NCBI GenBank assembly: GCA_964458545.1
Contig: CAYWJF010000031.1
Location: forward strand, 1-18,532
DNA length: 18,532 nucleotides
Direction: 5' to 3'
DNA from: JAYFNU01 sp964458545
GTDB taxonomy: Bacteria > Bacillota > Clostridia > Oscillospirales > Ruminococcaceae
Under the pieces are notes generated by a model, which was not told the origin of the DNA, did no database searches, and saw only the letters and a list, made by a program, of their open reading frames with translations. Within the stretch, counting starts at the first letter, position 1, and each line of letters begins with the position of its first letter. Both the position numbers and the translations under genes were made by a program. Shown here piece after piece: positions 6,491 through 12,952 of the stretch.

Positions 6491-8410
6491 ATGAGAGAGA
6501 AGAAAGCGGTCTGCGTTGTTGCGGCTATTTTGTTTTTGCTGTTCGGACTTTCGGGCGGAGTTCTCGCTACGGACATTGCGCCGCCTTATCCGTCGGCGGA
6601 GACGATATTTGAAGAATATAATACGGAAGAAACGCTCTACAGCTACCCGCAGTATACCGAGCTTTCGGTTTACTTTAAAGACAACCCCGATACCGCGAAG
6701 GCGGGTGAATGGATTGTCTTTGAAGCGTTCCGCAACGGCGAGCAGGTGCCGGATTCCGAGCTTGCCTATGAGATAGTTTACGGGCGCGATATAGCGGAAA
6801 TATACTATAACGGCTCGGTGCTGGCGTTCGGCGGGGGCACGGTAGTTGCAAGGGCTTACCTTGCCGCGGACCCCACAGTGGACGGCTACGCGGAGATAGA
6901 CTTCGTTATTCCGGAAGAGGAGAACGATTTTCTACTAATGAAAACAGTCTCGTCGCAAGGCGAGATAGATTCCGCCTTTGAAGGTACAATCTCCGCCTTT
7001 CCCGAATGCTACAAGCCGTATCTTCGCTCGCTTCACGCGAAATACCCGAGCTGGGTGTTCGAGCCTATGTTTACGGGCGTGGACTTTTCGGAGGCGGTAT
7101 ATAACGAATGCCTTTACGACAGAAGCACTATGCTTGTCGCTAACTTTTCCGACGTTTTCAGAAGCAAAGCCTCTGGCGATTACAACCGCGAAGCTAAGGA
7201 ATACATTTTAAAGGATACAGGTTGGGTAACGGCGAACGCCATAGCTGTTTCCTATTTCCTAAACCCGCTCAACTTCCTCGACGAATGCTCGGTGTTCCAG
7301 TTTGAGTCGCTTGAATACAGCTCCGCGTGCCACACCGTAGAGGGGGTAAACGGAATACTCGACGGCTCGTTTATGCACGACGCGGCTACCTCCTACTATG
7401 ACACAAGCGGGGCATATATAGAAACCACAACCACCTATGCCGAGGCTATTATGAGCGCGGCGCGCTCGACGGGTGTTAACCCATATTATCTCGCGGCGAA
7501 GATACGCGGCGAGATAGGCTCTACCGCCTCAAACAGCGCCAACGGACAGTGCCCGGGCTACGAGGGGTACTACAACTTTTACAATATTGGCGCGACGGAC
7601 GGCGAGGGCAATATCGAGCGCGGGCTTGAGTGGGCGAAGAGCGGTAGCGGCTACAACCGCCCGTGGACCTCGCCTGAGCGCTCAATTCTCGGCGGCGCGG
7701 AATGGGTAGCGGACAATTATGTCGATGACGGTCAGTATACGGGTTATTTGCAGAAGTTTAATGTAAACCCTGAGGCTGAAAGTGAGATGTATTCTTATCA
7801 ATATATGACGAGTATATCGGGCGCCGCGGGACAGGGGCTTTCCGCGTATAGAGGGTATGAAGCTGTCGGCGCGCTTTCGGGCTCGATAGTGTTTTCAATA
7901 CCCGTTTATGAGAATATGCCCGAAGCGGGCGGTAAGGCGGAGGCTTTCTTACTGCGGCAAAGCGGTAAAACAAGCCACGGCGTAACGGTAAGAAGCGGAC
8001 CCGCCGTGGCACACGAAGCGACAGGAGACCTTCTCACGCTCGGAACCAACGTAACAATACTAAAAAGCGTTTCGACCGACGCGGTCAATATGCGCACCTT
8101 TATGACCTACCCCGTGTGGTACGAGATAGAATATGAAAAGGACGGAGAAACGAAGACGGGCTATGTCGCGGCGGATTTTGTCGCACCCGTCGCTTCAAGA
8201 GTTATTTCTGTAGGCGAGAGCTTCTGCATTTCAGATATTGCAACCGAGCCCGCCGACTGCGGCGAAACTGTTTTCTATTATAGCGAGGACGAGAGCGTGG
8301 CGTCGGTTTCCGCTGACGGAACAGTTACGGGAACGGGAAGCGGCACGGTAACGATAATAGCCTATACCGCGGGTGGTCTTGTTGTGAAGACAAGGGCAGC
8401 GGTAATTTAA
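6491..8410 (+). CDS. Secreted glucosaminidase-type cell-wall hydrolase with SH3-like and Big2 domains
   Basis: This 639-residue exported protein probably cleaves peptidoglycan glycan strands as an endo-beta-N-acetylglucosaminidase (GH73/LytG-like). Residues 1-26 are a signal peptide (KKAVCVVAAILFLLFGL, then Ala-type cleavage near 26). Residues 27-145 form a beta-rich N-terminal module that I cannot name. The catalytic region spans about 165-470: FPECYKPYLRSLHAKYPSW, LNPLNFLDE, then PYYLAAKIRGEIGS with Glu341 as candidate catalytic acid, YYNFYNIGA, and QKFNVNP...YQYMT. An SH3-like segment (about 495-565, VRSGPA...GYVAADF) and a C-terminal Ig-like Big2 repeat (about 590-630, ESVASVSADGTVTGTGSGT) may bind the wall. 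There is no LPXTG or SLH anchor. AGGGGGAAG precedes the ATG; expression may depend on read-through from the rhomboid-like gene. Confidence 0.87.
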   Translation: MREKKAVCVVAAILFLLFGLSGGVLATDIAPPYPSAETIFEEYNTEETLYSYPQYTELSVYFKDNPDTAKAGEWIVFEAFRNGEQVPDSELAYEIVYGRDIAEIYYNGSVLAFGGGTVVARAYLAADPTVDGYAEIDFVIPEEENDFLLMKTVSSQGEIDSAFEGTISAFPECYKPYLRSLHAKYPSWVFEPMFTGVDFSEAVYNECLYDRSTMLVANFSDVFRSKASGDYNREAKEYILKDTGWVTANAIAVSYFLNPLNFLDECSVFQFESLEYSSACHTVEGVNGILDGSFMHDAATSYYDTSGAYIETTTTYAEAIMSAARSTGVNPYYLAAKIRGEIGSTASNSANGQCPGYEGYYNFYNIGATDGEGNIERGLEWAKSGSGYNRPWTSPERSILGGAEWVADNYVDDGQYTGYLQKFNVNPEAESEMYSYQYMTSISGAAGQGLSAYRGYEAVGALSGSIVFSIPVYENMPEAGGKAEAFLLRQSGKTSHGVTVRSGPAVAHEATGDLLTLGTNVTILKSVSTDAVNMRTFMTYPVWYEIEYEKDGETKTGYVAADFVAPVASRVISVGESFCISDIATEPADCGETVFYYSEDESVASVSADGTVTGTGSGTVTIIAYTAGGLVVKTRAAVI

Positions 8411-8420
8411 GCAAAACAAA

Positions 8421-8442
8421 AAGCCCGTCGAAAGACGGGCTT
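8421..8442 (-). terminator. Rho-independent terminator of rpmB (possibly bidirectional)
   Basis: A 9-bp stem AAGCCCGTC/GACGGGCTT with a tetraloop. The T-rich tail (TTTGTTTTGC) lies on the minus strand, downstream of rpmB. The plus-strand tail is poor, so termination of the hydrolase gene by the same hairpin is less certain. Confidence 0.8.
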
Positions 8443-8464
8443 CGCTTGCAAAAATATACGTTGC

Positions 8465-8653
8465 TTATATAGCGCGCGTAACCTTGCCGGAACGCAGGCA
8501 ACGGGTGCAGGCGTAGATGTGTTTAGGAGTTCCGTCAACCATCGCCTTTACACGCTGAACGTTCGGTTTAAAAGCTCTGTTCGAGCGTCTGTGGGAGTGG
8601 GAAACCTTGATGCCGAAAACGACTCCCTTACCGCAAATTTCGCATTTTGCCAT
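8465..8653 (-). CDS. rpmB: 50S ribosomal protein L28
   Basis: This 62-residue basic protein of the large ribosomal subunit begins MAKCEICGKG. It has the conserved core SHSHRRSNRAFKPN and ends IYACTRCLRSGKVTRAI. Two CxxC pairs (Cys4/Cys7 and Cys49/Cys52) mark the zinc-binding C+ form; zinc-limited bacteria often carry a C- paralogue elsewhere. The start at 8653 is preferred to the GTG three codons upstream, because that GTG lies inside the AAGGAGGTG ribosome binding site, which is correctly spaced (7 bases) for the ATG. It is a single-gene unit on the opposite strand to its neighbours, with its own promoter and terminator. Confidence 0.97.
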   Translation of the reverse strand: MAKCEICGKGVVFGIKVSHSHRRSNRAFKPNVQRVKAMVDGTPKHIYACTRCLRSGKVTRAI

Positions 8654-8691
8654 CTTCTGCACCTCCTTACTTTGTTATAGTCGCAGATAGT

Positions 8692-8720
8692 ATAATAGCA
8701 GAAATGTTTTTCAATTGCAA
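8692..8720 (-). promoter_or_regulatory. Predicted sigma-A promoter of rpmB
   Basis: On the minus strand, TTGCAA (8720-8715), a 17-bp spacer, and TATTAT (8697-8692). An alternative -10, TATACT, lies a few bases further downstream. Confidence 0.55.
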
Positions 8721-8728
8721 GAGTTTTG

Positions 8729-8757
8729 TTGTTTTTTTCTTTGGCAGTCTATATAAT
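8729..8757 (+). promoter_or_regulatory. Predicted promoter of the site-2 protease/scpAB operon
   Basis: TTGTTT (8729-8734), a 17-bp spacer, and a perfect TATAAT (8752-8757), 17 bases before the ATG at 8774, with AAGGTGA as ribosome binding site. The leader would be very short. It is divergent from rpmB. Confidence 0.55.
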
Positions 8758-8773
8758 ACTATAAGGTGAAAAT

Positions 8774-9436
8774 ATGAATCAGCAGTTCTTTATGTACTTC
8801 GCGCGGTTTATCGCGCTTATAACCTCAATTCCCGTACACGAGTCGGCGCACGCTTACGTTTCCTATAAGCTCGGGGACCCGACGGCGAAGGCTATGGGGC
8901 GTCTTACCCTTAACCCCGTGAAGCACTTCGATATTATAGGCGCTATCTGCCTTCTTGTCGCGGGAATAGGCTGGGCGAAGCCCGTGCCGATAGACCCGCG
9001 CTACTATAAGAACCGAAAGCTCGGTATGGCGCTTTCGGCGCTTGCTGGTCCTGTTTCAAATTTTATAATGGCGTTCCTTGCGATGATAGCGTATAAGCTA
9101 AGCGAATATGCTTTTTATGGAACGACGGCGAAATTTTGGTACTACGTGGCGCTTGTGTTTTATTATATTGTAATCATTAATATAACCCTCGGGATATTTA
9201 ATCTCATTCCCGTTCCGCCCTTCGACGGCTCGCGGATATTCCTCGTTTTTCTCCCTGAGCGGTGGTATTTCGCTATAATGAAGTACGAAAGGTATATCTT
9301 TATCGCCTTCTTCTTACTGCTTTCCTTTACGAGCGTAATAGATAAGCCTATGGCGGTGGCGAGTAACGCGGTGCTTGGCTTTTTCGATAAAGCCACCTTC
9401 TTTGTTGACAAGCTTATGGTAAGTGTTTTATCTTAG
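8774..9436 (+). CDS. Site-2 protease family (M50) membrane metalloprotease
   Basis: This 220-residue polytopic membrane protein carries the zinc site of intramembrane site-2 proteases: HESAH (His22, Glu23, His26) in the first helix and PVPPFDGSRI (Asp151) in a later one, with the conserved LAGPVSNF between them. There is no PDZ domain, so it belongs to the compact M50 subgroup common in Firmicutes rather than to RseP/RasP. Members cut transmembrane segments of substrates such as anti-sigma factors or sporulation regulators; this one's substrate is unknown. It heads an operon with scpA, scpB, a DUF2953 protein and gerW. The last in-frame codons run past the GTG at 9423, so scpA must either overlap it or start later; I favour the later start. 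Confidence 0.9.
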   Translation: MNQQFFMYFARFIALITSIPVHESAHAYVSYKLGDPTAKAMGRLTLNPVKHFDIIGAICLLVAGIGWAKPVPIDPRYYKNRKLGMALSALAGPVSNFIMAFLAMIAYKLSEYAFYGTTAKFWYYVALVFYYIVIINITLGIFNLIPVPPFDGSRIFLVFLPERWYFAIMKYERYIFIAFFLLLSFTSVIDKPMAVASNAVLGFFDKATFFVDKLMVSVLS

Positions 9437-9464
9437 TAAAAGAGCTTCCGAAAGGATACAGTTT

Positions 9465-10175
9465 GTGGAAAAGCCCAGATTTAAAATAGAAGACTTCGAG
9501 GGACCGCTCGATTTGTTGCTTCATCTTATTTCCAAGAAAAAGATGGAGCTTTACGACATTAAAATATACGAGCTTATCGACCAGTACCTTGAATTTCTCA
9601 ACGCGTCTGACGCGGACAAGCTCGACCCCACGAGCGAGTTTATCGAGATGGCGGCGCGGCTTGTATATATGAAATCGGTGCTGCTACTTCCGCGGCAGGA
9701 GGAGCAAGAGGAGCTTGAGCGCGAGCTTACGGGTCAGCTTGTAGAATATCATCTTTGTAAGAAGGCGGCGGCAAGATTACGCGATATGTCGGAGGGGATA
9801 AACTTCTTCGTGCGTGAGCCGCTGGAGGTAAAGCTTCCGACGGAATATTCTATTCTACACGAGCCCTCAGCGCTGCTTGCGGCGTATATGAGCATTATGG
9901 GCAAGGGAGCGCGGCTTTCAAGCCCCGGAACCGACGAATTTGAGCCGCTCGTTACCGCGCCTATGGTTTCGGTAACCTCGCGCGTGGTGAATATACTTCG
10001 CGGGCTTCGCAAAACCCCCGTAAGAAAGCTGACCGATTTCTTCGCGGACTCTAAGAGTCGAAGCGAATCGGTGGCGACCTTTTTAGGGCTTCTTGAGCTT
10101 ATTAAGGCTAAGCGTATTACTGTGAGCGACGACGGAACCGTCCGCGTCAGCGAGCGGGTAAAGGAGAGCGTATAG
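9465..10175 (+). CDS. scpA: Segregation and condensation protein A (kleisin)
   Basis: ScpA is the kleisin subunit that, with ScpB, bridges the SMC dimer in the bacterial condensin complex on the nucleoid. The protein starts MEKPRFKIEDFEGPLDLLLHLI; the N-terminal FEGPLDLLLHLI with following KKKMELYDIKI is the family signature that binds the SMC neck. A glutamate-rich central linker (QEEQEELERELT) follows. The C-terminal winged helix (SVATFLGLLELIKAKRITVS) binds the SMC head. GTG 9465 is chosen over GTG 9423 because AAAGGA lies 8 bases upstream and it avoids overlap with the protease gene; the resulting 236 residues match the family. The stop directly abuts the scpB ATG. Confidence 0.95.
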   Translation: MEKPRFKIEDFEGPLDLLLHLISKKKMELYDIKIYELIDQYLEFLNASDADKLDPTSEFIEMAARLVYMKSVLLLPRQEEQEELERELTGQLVEYHLCKKAAARLRDMSEGINFFVREPLEVKLPTEYSILHEPSALLAAYMSIMGKGARLSSPGTDEFEPLVTAPMVSVTSRVVNILRGLRKTPVRKLTDFFADSKSRSESVATFLGLLELIKAKRITVSDDGTVRVSERVKESV

Positions 10176-10748
10176 ATGAACGAGGAATTTTACAAGGGCG
10201 CGGTGGAGTCGGTGCTTTTCGCCGTGGCGGAGCCGATTTCCGCGAGTAAGGTAGCCGACGCGCTGGGTATAGAAACGAGTAAGGCAAGCTCGCTTATTAA
10301 AGAGCTTATCGAGGAATACGATAAAAACGAGCGGGGCTTTTGCATACTGAAATTCGACGACCGCTACCAGATTGCGACCCGACCCGTATACGCGGATTTT
10401 GTCGCGCGCGCGCTCGATAACCGCAGAAACACGCCGCTTTCGCAGGCGGCTATGGAGGTTTTGAGCATTGTCGCCTATAACCAGCCTGTTTCGCGCTCGT
10501 TTATCGACCAGATACGCGGCGTGGACAGCTCCTCAGCCGTGGCGAGCCTTATTTCAAAGAACTTAATATGCGAAGCTGGGCGCCTTGACCTTCCCGGACG
10601 ACCGGTAAGCTTCAAGACTACCGATAACTTCCTTCGCTGCTTTGGGCTGTCCTCGGTTTCAATGCTTCCGCCTATCTACAGCGAGGAGATAGAGCTTTCG
10701 CAGGGAAATCCGCTTGAAGAACTGGAAACGGAGCGAGACGAAGGGTGA
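10176..10748 (+). CDS. scpB: Segregation and condensation protein B
   Basis: ScpB is the small dimeric winged-helix partner of ScpA in the SMC-ScpAB condensin complex, needed for chromosome segregation. The 190 residues contain two winged-helix domains: residues 1-80 (AVESVLFAVAEPISASKVAD...RYQIATRP) and 85-165 (PLSQAAMEVLSIVAYNQPVS, then IDQIRGVDSS, and the typical GRLDLPGRPVSFKTT-x-x-FL-x-x-FGL ending). The acidic tail (ELSQGNPLEELETERDE) is variable in the family. The ATG follows the scpA stop with no gap. The stop overlaps the next start (GTGA), so the genes are coupled. Confidence 0.96.
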   Translation: MNEEFYKGAVESVLFAVAEPISASKVADALGIETSKASSLIKELIEEYDKNERGFCILKFDDRYQIATRPVYADFVARALDNRRNTPLSQAAMEVLSIVAYNQPVSRSFIDQIRGVDSSSAVASLISKNLICEAGRLDLPGRPVSFKTTDNFLRCFGLSSVSMLPPIYSEEIELSQGNPLEELETERDEG

Positions 10749-11368
10749 GGGTTGTACTTTACGTTTTTCTTGGTATTCTCGCGTTAATAATTCTTCTTTG
10801 CCTTGTGCCTATGTCGGTGAAATTGAAGTACGAAAACGGCTCGTTCAGAGCTTTCGTCAAAATTCTCGGTATTTTTAAGGTTATGATATATCCCGAAGGC
10901 AAAAAGAAGAAAAAGCCCGAGAAAACGCCGCAGGAAGACGCGAACGCCGCCGAAAAGGAAACGAAGGGCGGTAAGCCGCCCGAAATAAGCAAGTTTATCA
11001 GATATGCTACGCCCGCCATTGACGCGGCGGAGTTTCTCTTTCACCACATAAGCGTGAAGGATATAATAATTATCCATATTGTAAGAGGCTATGAGCCGCA
11101 CGGAATTGGGATTAAGACGGGAAACGACTGGGGTGCGTTCGGCGCGCTTACGGTGTTCTTGAAGAATAATTTCCGCAAGGTCGTATTTAAAAGGGTGGAA
11201 ATTGTTCCCGATTTTGCTGACGAATATGGCGAGAACGAAAAATACTGTTGTAAATTCGGCGCGATAGCGGGTATAATGGTAGCGGCGCTGATTATCTTCT
11301 TTACGCAGAAGGACAAGGAAAAACGCGAGGACGCGAATAACGAGGCTGAGGAGAAAGTAAATGGCTGA
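10745..11368 (+). CDS. DUF2953 family membrane protein
   Basis: This 207-residue protein matches the DUF2953 group found beside gerW in Firmicutes. An N-terminal transmembrane helix (residues 4-23), a beta-rich region, a Lys-rich and charged linker (KKKKKPEKTPQEDANAA, residues 53-78), a second soluble part with HIVRGYEPHGIGIKTGNDWG (about 111-130), a C-terminal hydrophobic helix (about 172-187) and a charged tail can be seen. In B. subtilis the YtfI homologue is next to ytfJ (gerW). The function is not established; an association with GerW at the forespore or membrane is plausible. It starts with GTG overlapping the scpB stop and overlaps the next gene by 8 bases. Confidence 0.8.
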   Translation: MRVVLYVFLGILALIILLCLVPMSVKLKYENGSFRAFVKILGIFKVMIYPEGKKKKKPEKTPQEDANAAEKETKGGKPPEISKFIRYATPAIDAAEFLFHHISVKDIIIIHIVRGYEPHGIGIKTGNDWGAFGALTVFLKNNFRKVVFKRVEIVPDFADEYGENEKYCCKFGAIAGIMVAALIIFFTQKDKEKREDANNEAEEKVNG

Positions 11369-11738
11369 GCATTATATCGATTCTATGGTTGAAGCCGCAA
11401 TGAGCAAAATTAAGGAGCTGTCAAGCTCGCAAACCGTTATAGGCGAACCCGTGGTTATGCCTAACGGCGTGACGGCTATACCCGTTTGTAAGGTAAGCGT
11501 CGGCTTCGGCGCAGGCGGCGCGGACCTCGTTCGCCGTGAAAGCGGTTTTGGCGGCGGCACGGGCGCGGGAATTAGTATAACGCCTATTGCATTTCTCGTT
11601 ACCACAAAGGACAGCGTAAAGCTTATGCAGCTCGATACGATAGGCACCACGGCGGACAATATAGTGCGCGCGGTGCCCGAGGTGCTCGATAAGGTTTCGG
11701 CAATAGTTACCGACGTTAAAAAGGGCAAAAACGAATAA
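11361..11738 (+). CDS. gerW: GerW family sporulation protein (YtfJ)
   Basis: This 125-residue protein belongs to the GerW/YtfJ family, made in the forespore in B. subtilis and needed for normal spore germination. The family pattern is clear: a helical N-terminus (HYIDSMVEAAMSKIKEL), TVIGEPVVMPNGVTAIPV (residues 25-42), KVSVGFGAGGAD (about 44-55), a glycine-rich FGGGTGAGISITPIAFLV core (63-80) and a helical C-terminus. It points to an endospore-forming lineage. It overlaps the DUF2953 gene by 8 bases and uses GAGGAGAAAG as ribosome binding site. A forespore-specific promoter was not evident, so expression may come from the operon promoter. Confidence 0.93.
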   Translation: MAEHYIDSMVEAAMSKIKELSSSQTVIGEPVVMPNGVTAIPVCKVSVGFGAGGADLVRRESGFGGGTGAGISITPIAFLVTTKDSVKLMQLDTIGTTADNIVRAVPEVLDKVSAIVTDVKKGKNE

Positions 11739-11746
11739 GAAACGAT

Positions 11747-11776
11747 AAGGGGTAAGCTTACCGCTCGTCCCTTTTT
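11747..11776 (+). terminator. Weak terminator-like hairpin between gerW and rluB
   Basis: AAGGG (11747-11751) can pair with CCCTT (11769-11773), followed by TTT, with a palindromic GGTAAGCTTACC inside. The stem is short and the loop long, so this is at best a partial terminator or attenuator. Confidence 0.3.
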
Positions 11777-11788
11777 AGACGTGAAGAA

Positions 11789-12526
11789 ATGGATAAAAGA
11801 ATTCAAAAGGTACTGTCAGAGCAGGGGTACTGCTCACGCCGCGCGGCGGAACAGCTTATTTCCGAGGGGCGCGTAAAGCTTAACGGTCACCCCGCGGCGC
11901 TCGGCGACAAGATGGACGAGCGCAAGGACGTGGTTTCGGTAGACGGAAAAACCGTTCGCTTTGAAAAGAAAAAATCAAACGTCTACTATTTGCTCTATAA
12001 GCCCCGCGGATATGTAACAACCCTTTCTGACAGCCATGCGGCGAAAACCATAGCGGACCTTATAACGGATATAGAGGAGCGTGTTTATCCCGTAGGAAGG
12101 CTCGACAAGGACAGCGAGGGGCTTTTGCTTCTCACAAACGACGGCGAGCTTACCAACAAGATGACCCACCCCTCAAAGAAGGTCGGCAAGCTTTACCGCG
12201 TAACGGTGCGTACCGCGCCGAGCGAGGAGCAGCTAATAGAGCTTTCTACGGGCGTTGTGCTTGACGGCGGCTACCGCACGGAACCCGCCACCGTCCGCGT
12301 GGTGGTAAGCGAGCCCGAGCGGGGCGTTATGGAGATGGTTATTACCGAGGGCAAGAACCGCCAGATACGGCGTATGTGCGACGCGGTGGGCTTAGAGGTT
12401 ATCCGCCTAAAAAGACTCGCAGAGGGTCCTCTTCGTTTGGGTATGCTTAAGCCCGGCGAATACCGTGAGCTTAAGAAGGAGGAGATAATTGCCCTTCGCA
12501 ATTCCCTCGGAAAGGAAAACGGATGA
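11789..12526 (+). CDS. rluB: 23S rRNA pseudouridine synthase, RsuA/RluB family
   Basis: This enzyme isomerises a uridine in 23S rRNA (U2605 in E. coli for RluB) to pseudouridine. An N-terminal S4 RNA-binding domain (residues 1-48: RIQKVLSEQGYCSRRAAEQL) is followed by the catalytic domain with YKPRGYVTT (70-78), the GRLDKDSEGLLLLTNDG motif bearing catalytic Asp106, KLYRVTV (134-140) and EGKNRQIRRMC (187-197). The length, 245 residues, is normal. RluB, RluE and RluF cannot be told apart by motif; context beside scpAB supports RluB, as in Bacillus. The ribosome binding site is weak (GTGAAG). The stop overlaps the next ATG (ATGA). Confidence 0.93.
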   Translation: MDKRIQKVLSEQGYCSRRAAEQLISEGRVKLNGHPAALGDKMDERKDVVSVDGKTVRFEKKKSNVYYLLYKPRGYVTTLSDSHAAKTIADLITDIEERVYPVGRLDKDSEGLLLLTNDGELTNKMTHPSKKVGKLYRVTVRTAPSEEQLIELSTGVVLDGGYRTEPATVRVVVSEPERGVMEMVITEGKNRQIRRMCDAVGLEVIRLKRLAEGPLRLGMLKPGEYRELKKEEIIALRNSLGKENG

Positions 12527-12861
12527 TTGAGATAAAGCTTGCCCGCGAGAGCGACGGGCTTGATTTAAAGCTTAGGAGCGACGAGCTTTGCTATATCGCA
12601 AAGGAGAACGAGGAAATTATAGGTAAGTGCGTTTTCTCTTTTGACGGCGAAGCTATAAGGATAAAAGAGGTTTTCGCGCAAAATAACGACTATTCGCTTA
12701 TCGACGGGCTAATAAGAAGCACCGTAGCAAGTCTTTTTGACGTAGCCAAGACGGTTATACTCGAAGGCGAGGGTGAAGAATTAACAAAGTTTCGCGAAGT
12801 TTCTGGACTTTTTGAGGGAAACTCGACAAAAATTGATGCTTTTTCCAAAACCTGCTGTTAA
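12523..12861 (+). CDS. Small GNAT-like protein
   Basis: This 112-residue protein is only tentatively recognised. The order of elements, a short strand-rich start, CYIAKENEEIIGKCVFSFDG (residues 23-42), an IKEVF strand, an N-terminal helix of SLIDGLIRSTVASLFD and then TVILEG, looks like the core of a GCN5-related N-acetyltransferase that has lost its first helices and last strands. The usual acetyl-CoA loop Q/RxxGxG/A is not clearly present, so it may not be an active acetyltransferase. It overlaps rluB by four bases and is the last gene of the operon. Its last four codons lie inside the stem of the operon terminator. Confidence 0.6.
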   Translation: MIEIKLARESDGLDLKLRSDELCYIAKENEEIIGKCVFSFDGEAIRIKEVFAQNNDYSLIDGLIRSTVASLFDVAKTVILEGEGEELTKFREVSGLFEGNSTKIDAFSKTCC

Positions 12862-12874
12862 AGCGGGTTTTTCT
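12847..12874 (+). terminator. Terminator overlapping the 3' end of the GNAT-like gene
   Basis: AAAACCTGCT (12847-12856) pairs with AGCGGGTTTT (12862-12871, one G·U) around a GTTAA loop that contains the TAA stop, followed by TTCT. It ends the operon that starts at 8774. Confidence 0.85.
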
Positions 12875-12875
12875 A

Positions 12876-12904
12876 TTGCTATTTTTTCGGAAATAATATA
12901 AAAT
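12876..12904 (+). promoter_or_regulatory. Predicted sigma-A promoter of the transcarboxylase-like operon
   Basis: TTGCTA (12876-12881), a 17-bp spacer, and TAAAAT (12899-12904), about 48 bases before the ATG at 12953. GAGGT (12941-12945) is the ribosome binding site. Confidence 0.6.
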
Positions 12905-12952
12905 AAACCTAATTTGGTCTTTTACTTCTTTAAGTGAATCGAGGTTAAATAT

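Noticed and set aside
9423..9464. GTG at 9423 as the scpA start
   Set aside because: It overlaps the site-2 protease gene, has no upstream ribosome binding site, and adds residues not typical of ScpA; GTG 9465 is preceded by AAAGGA.
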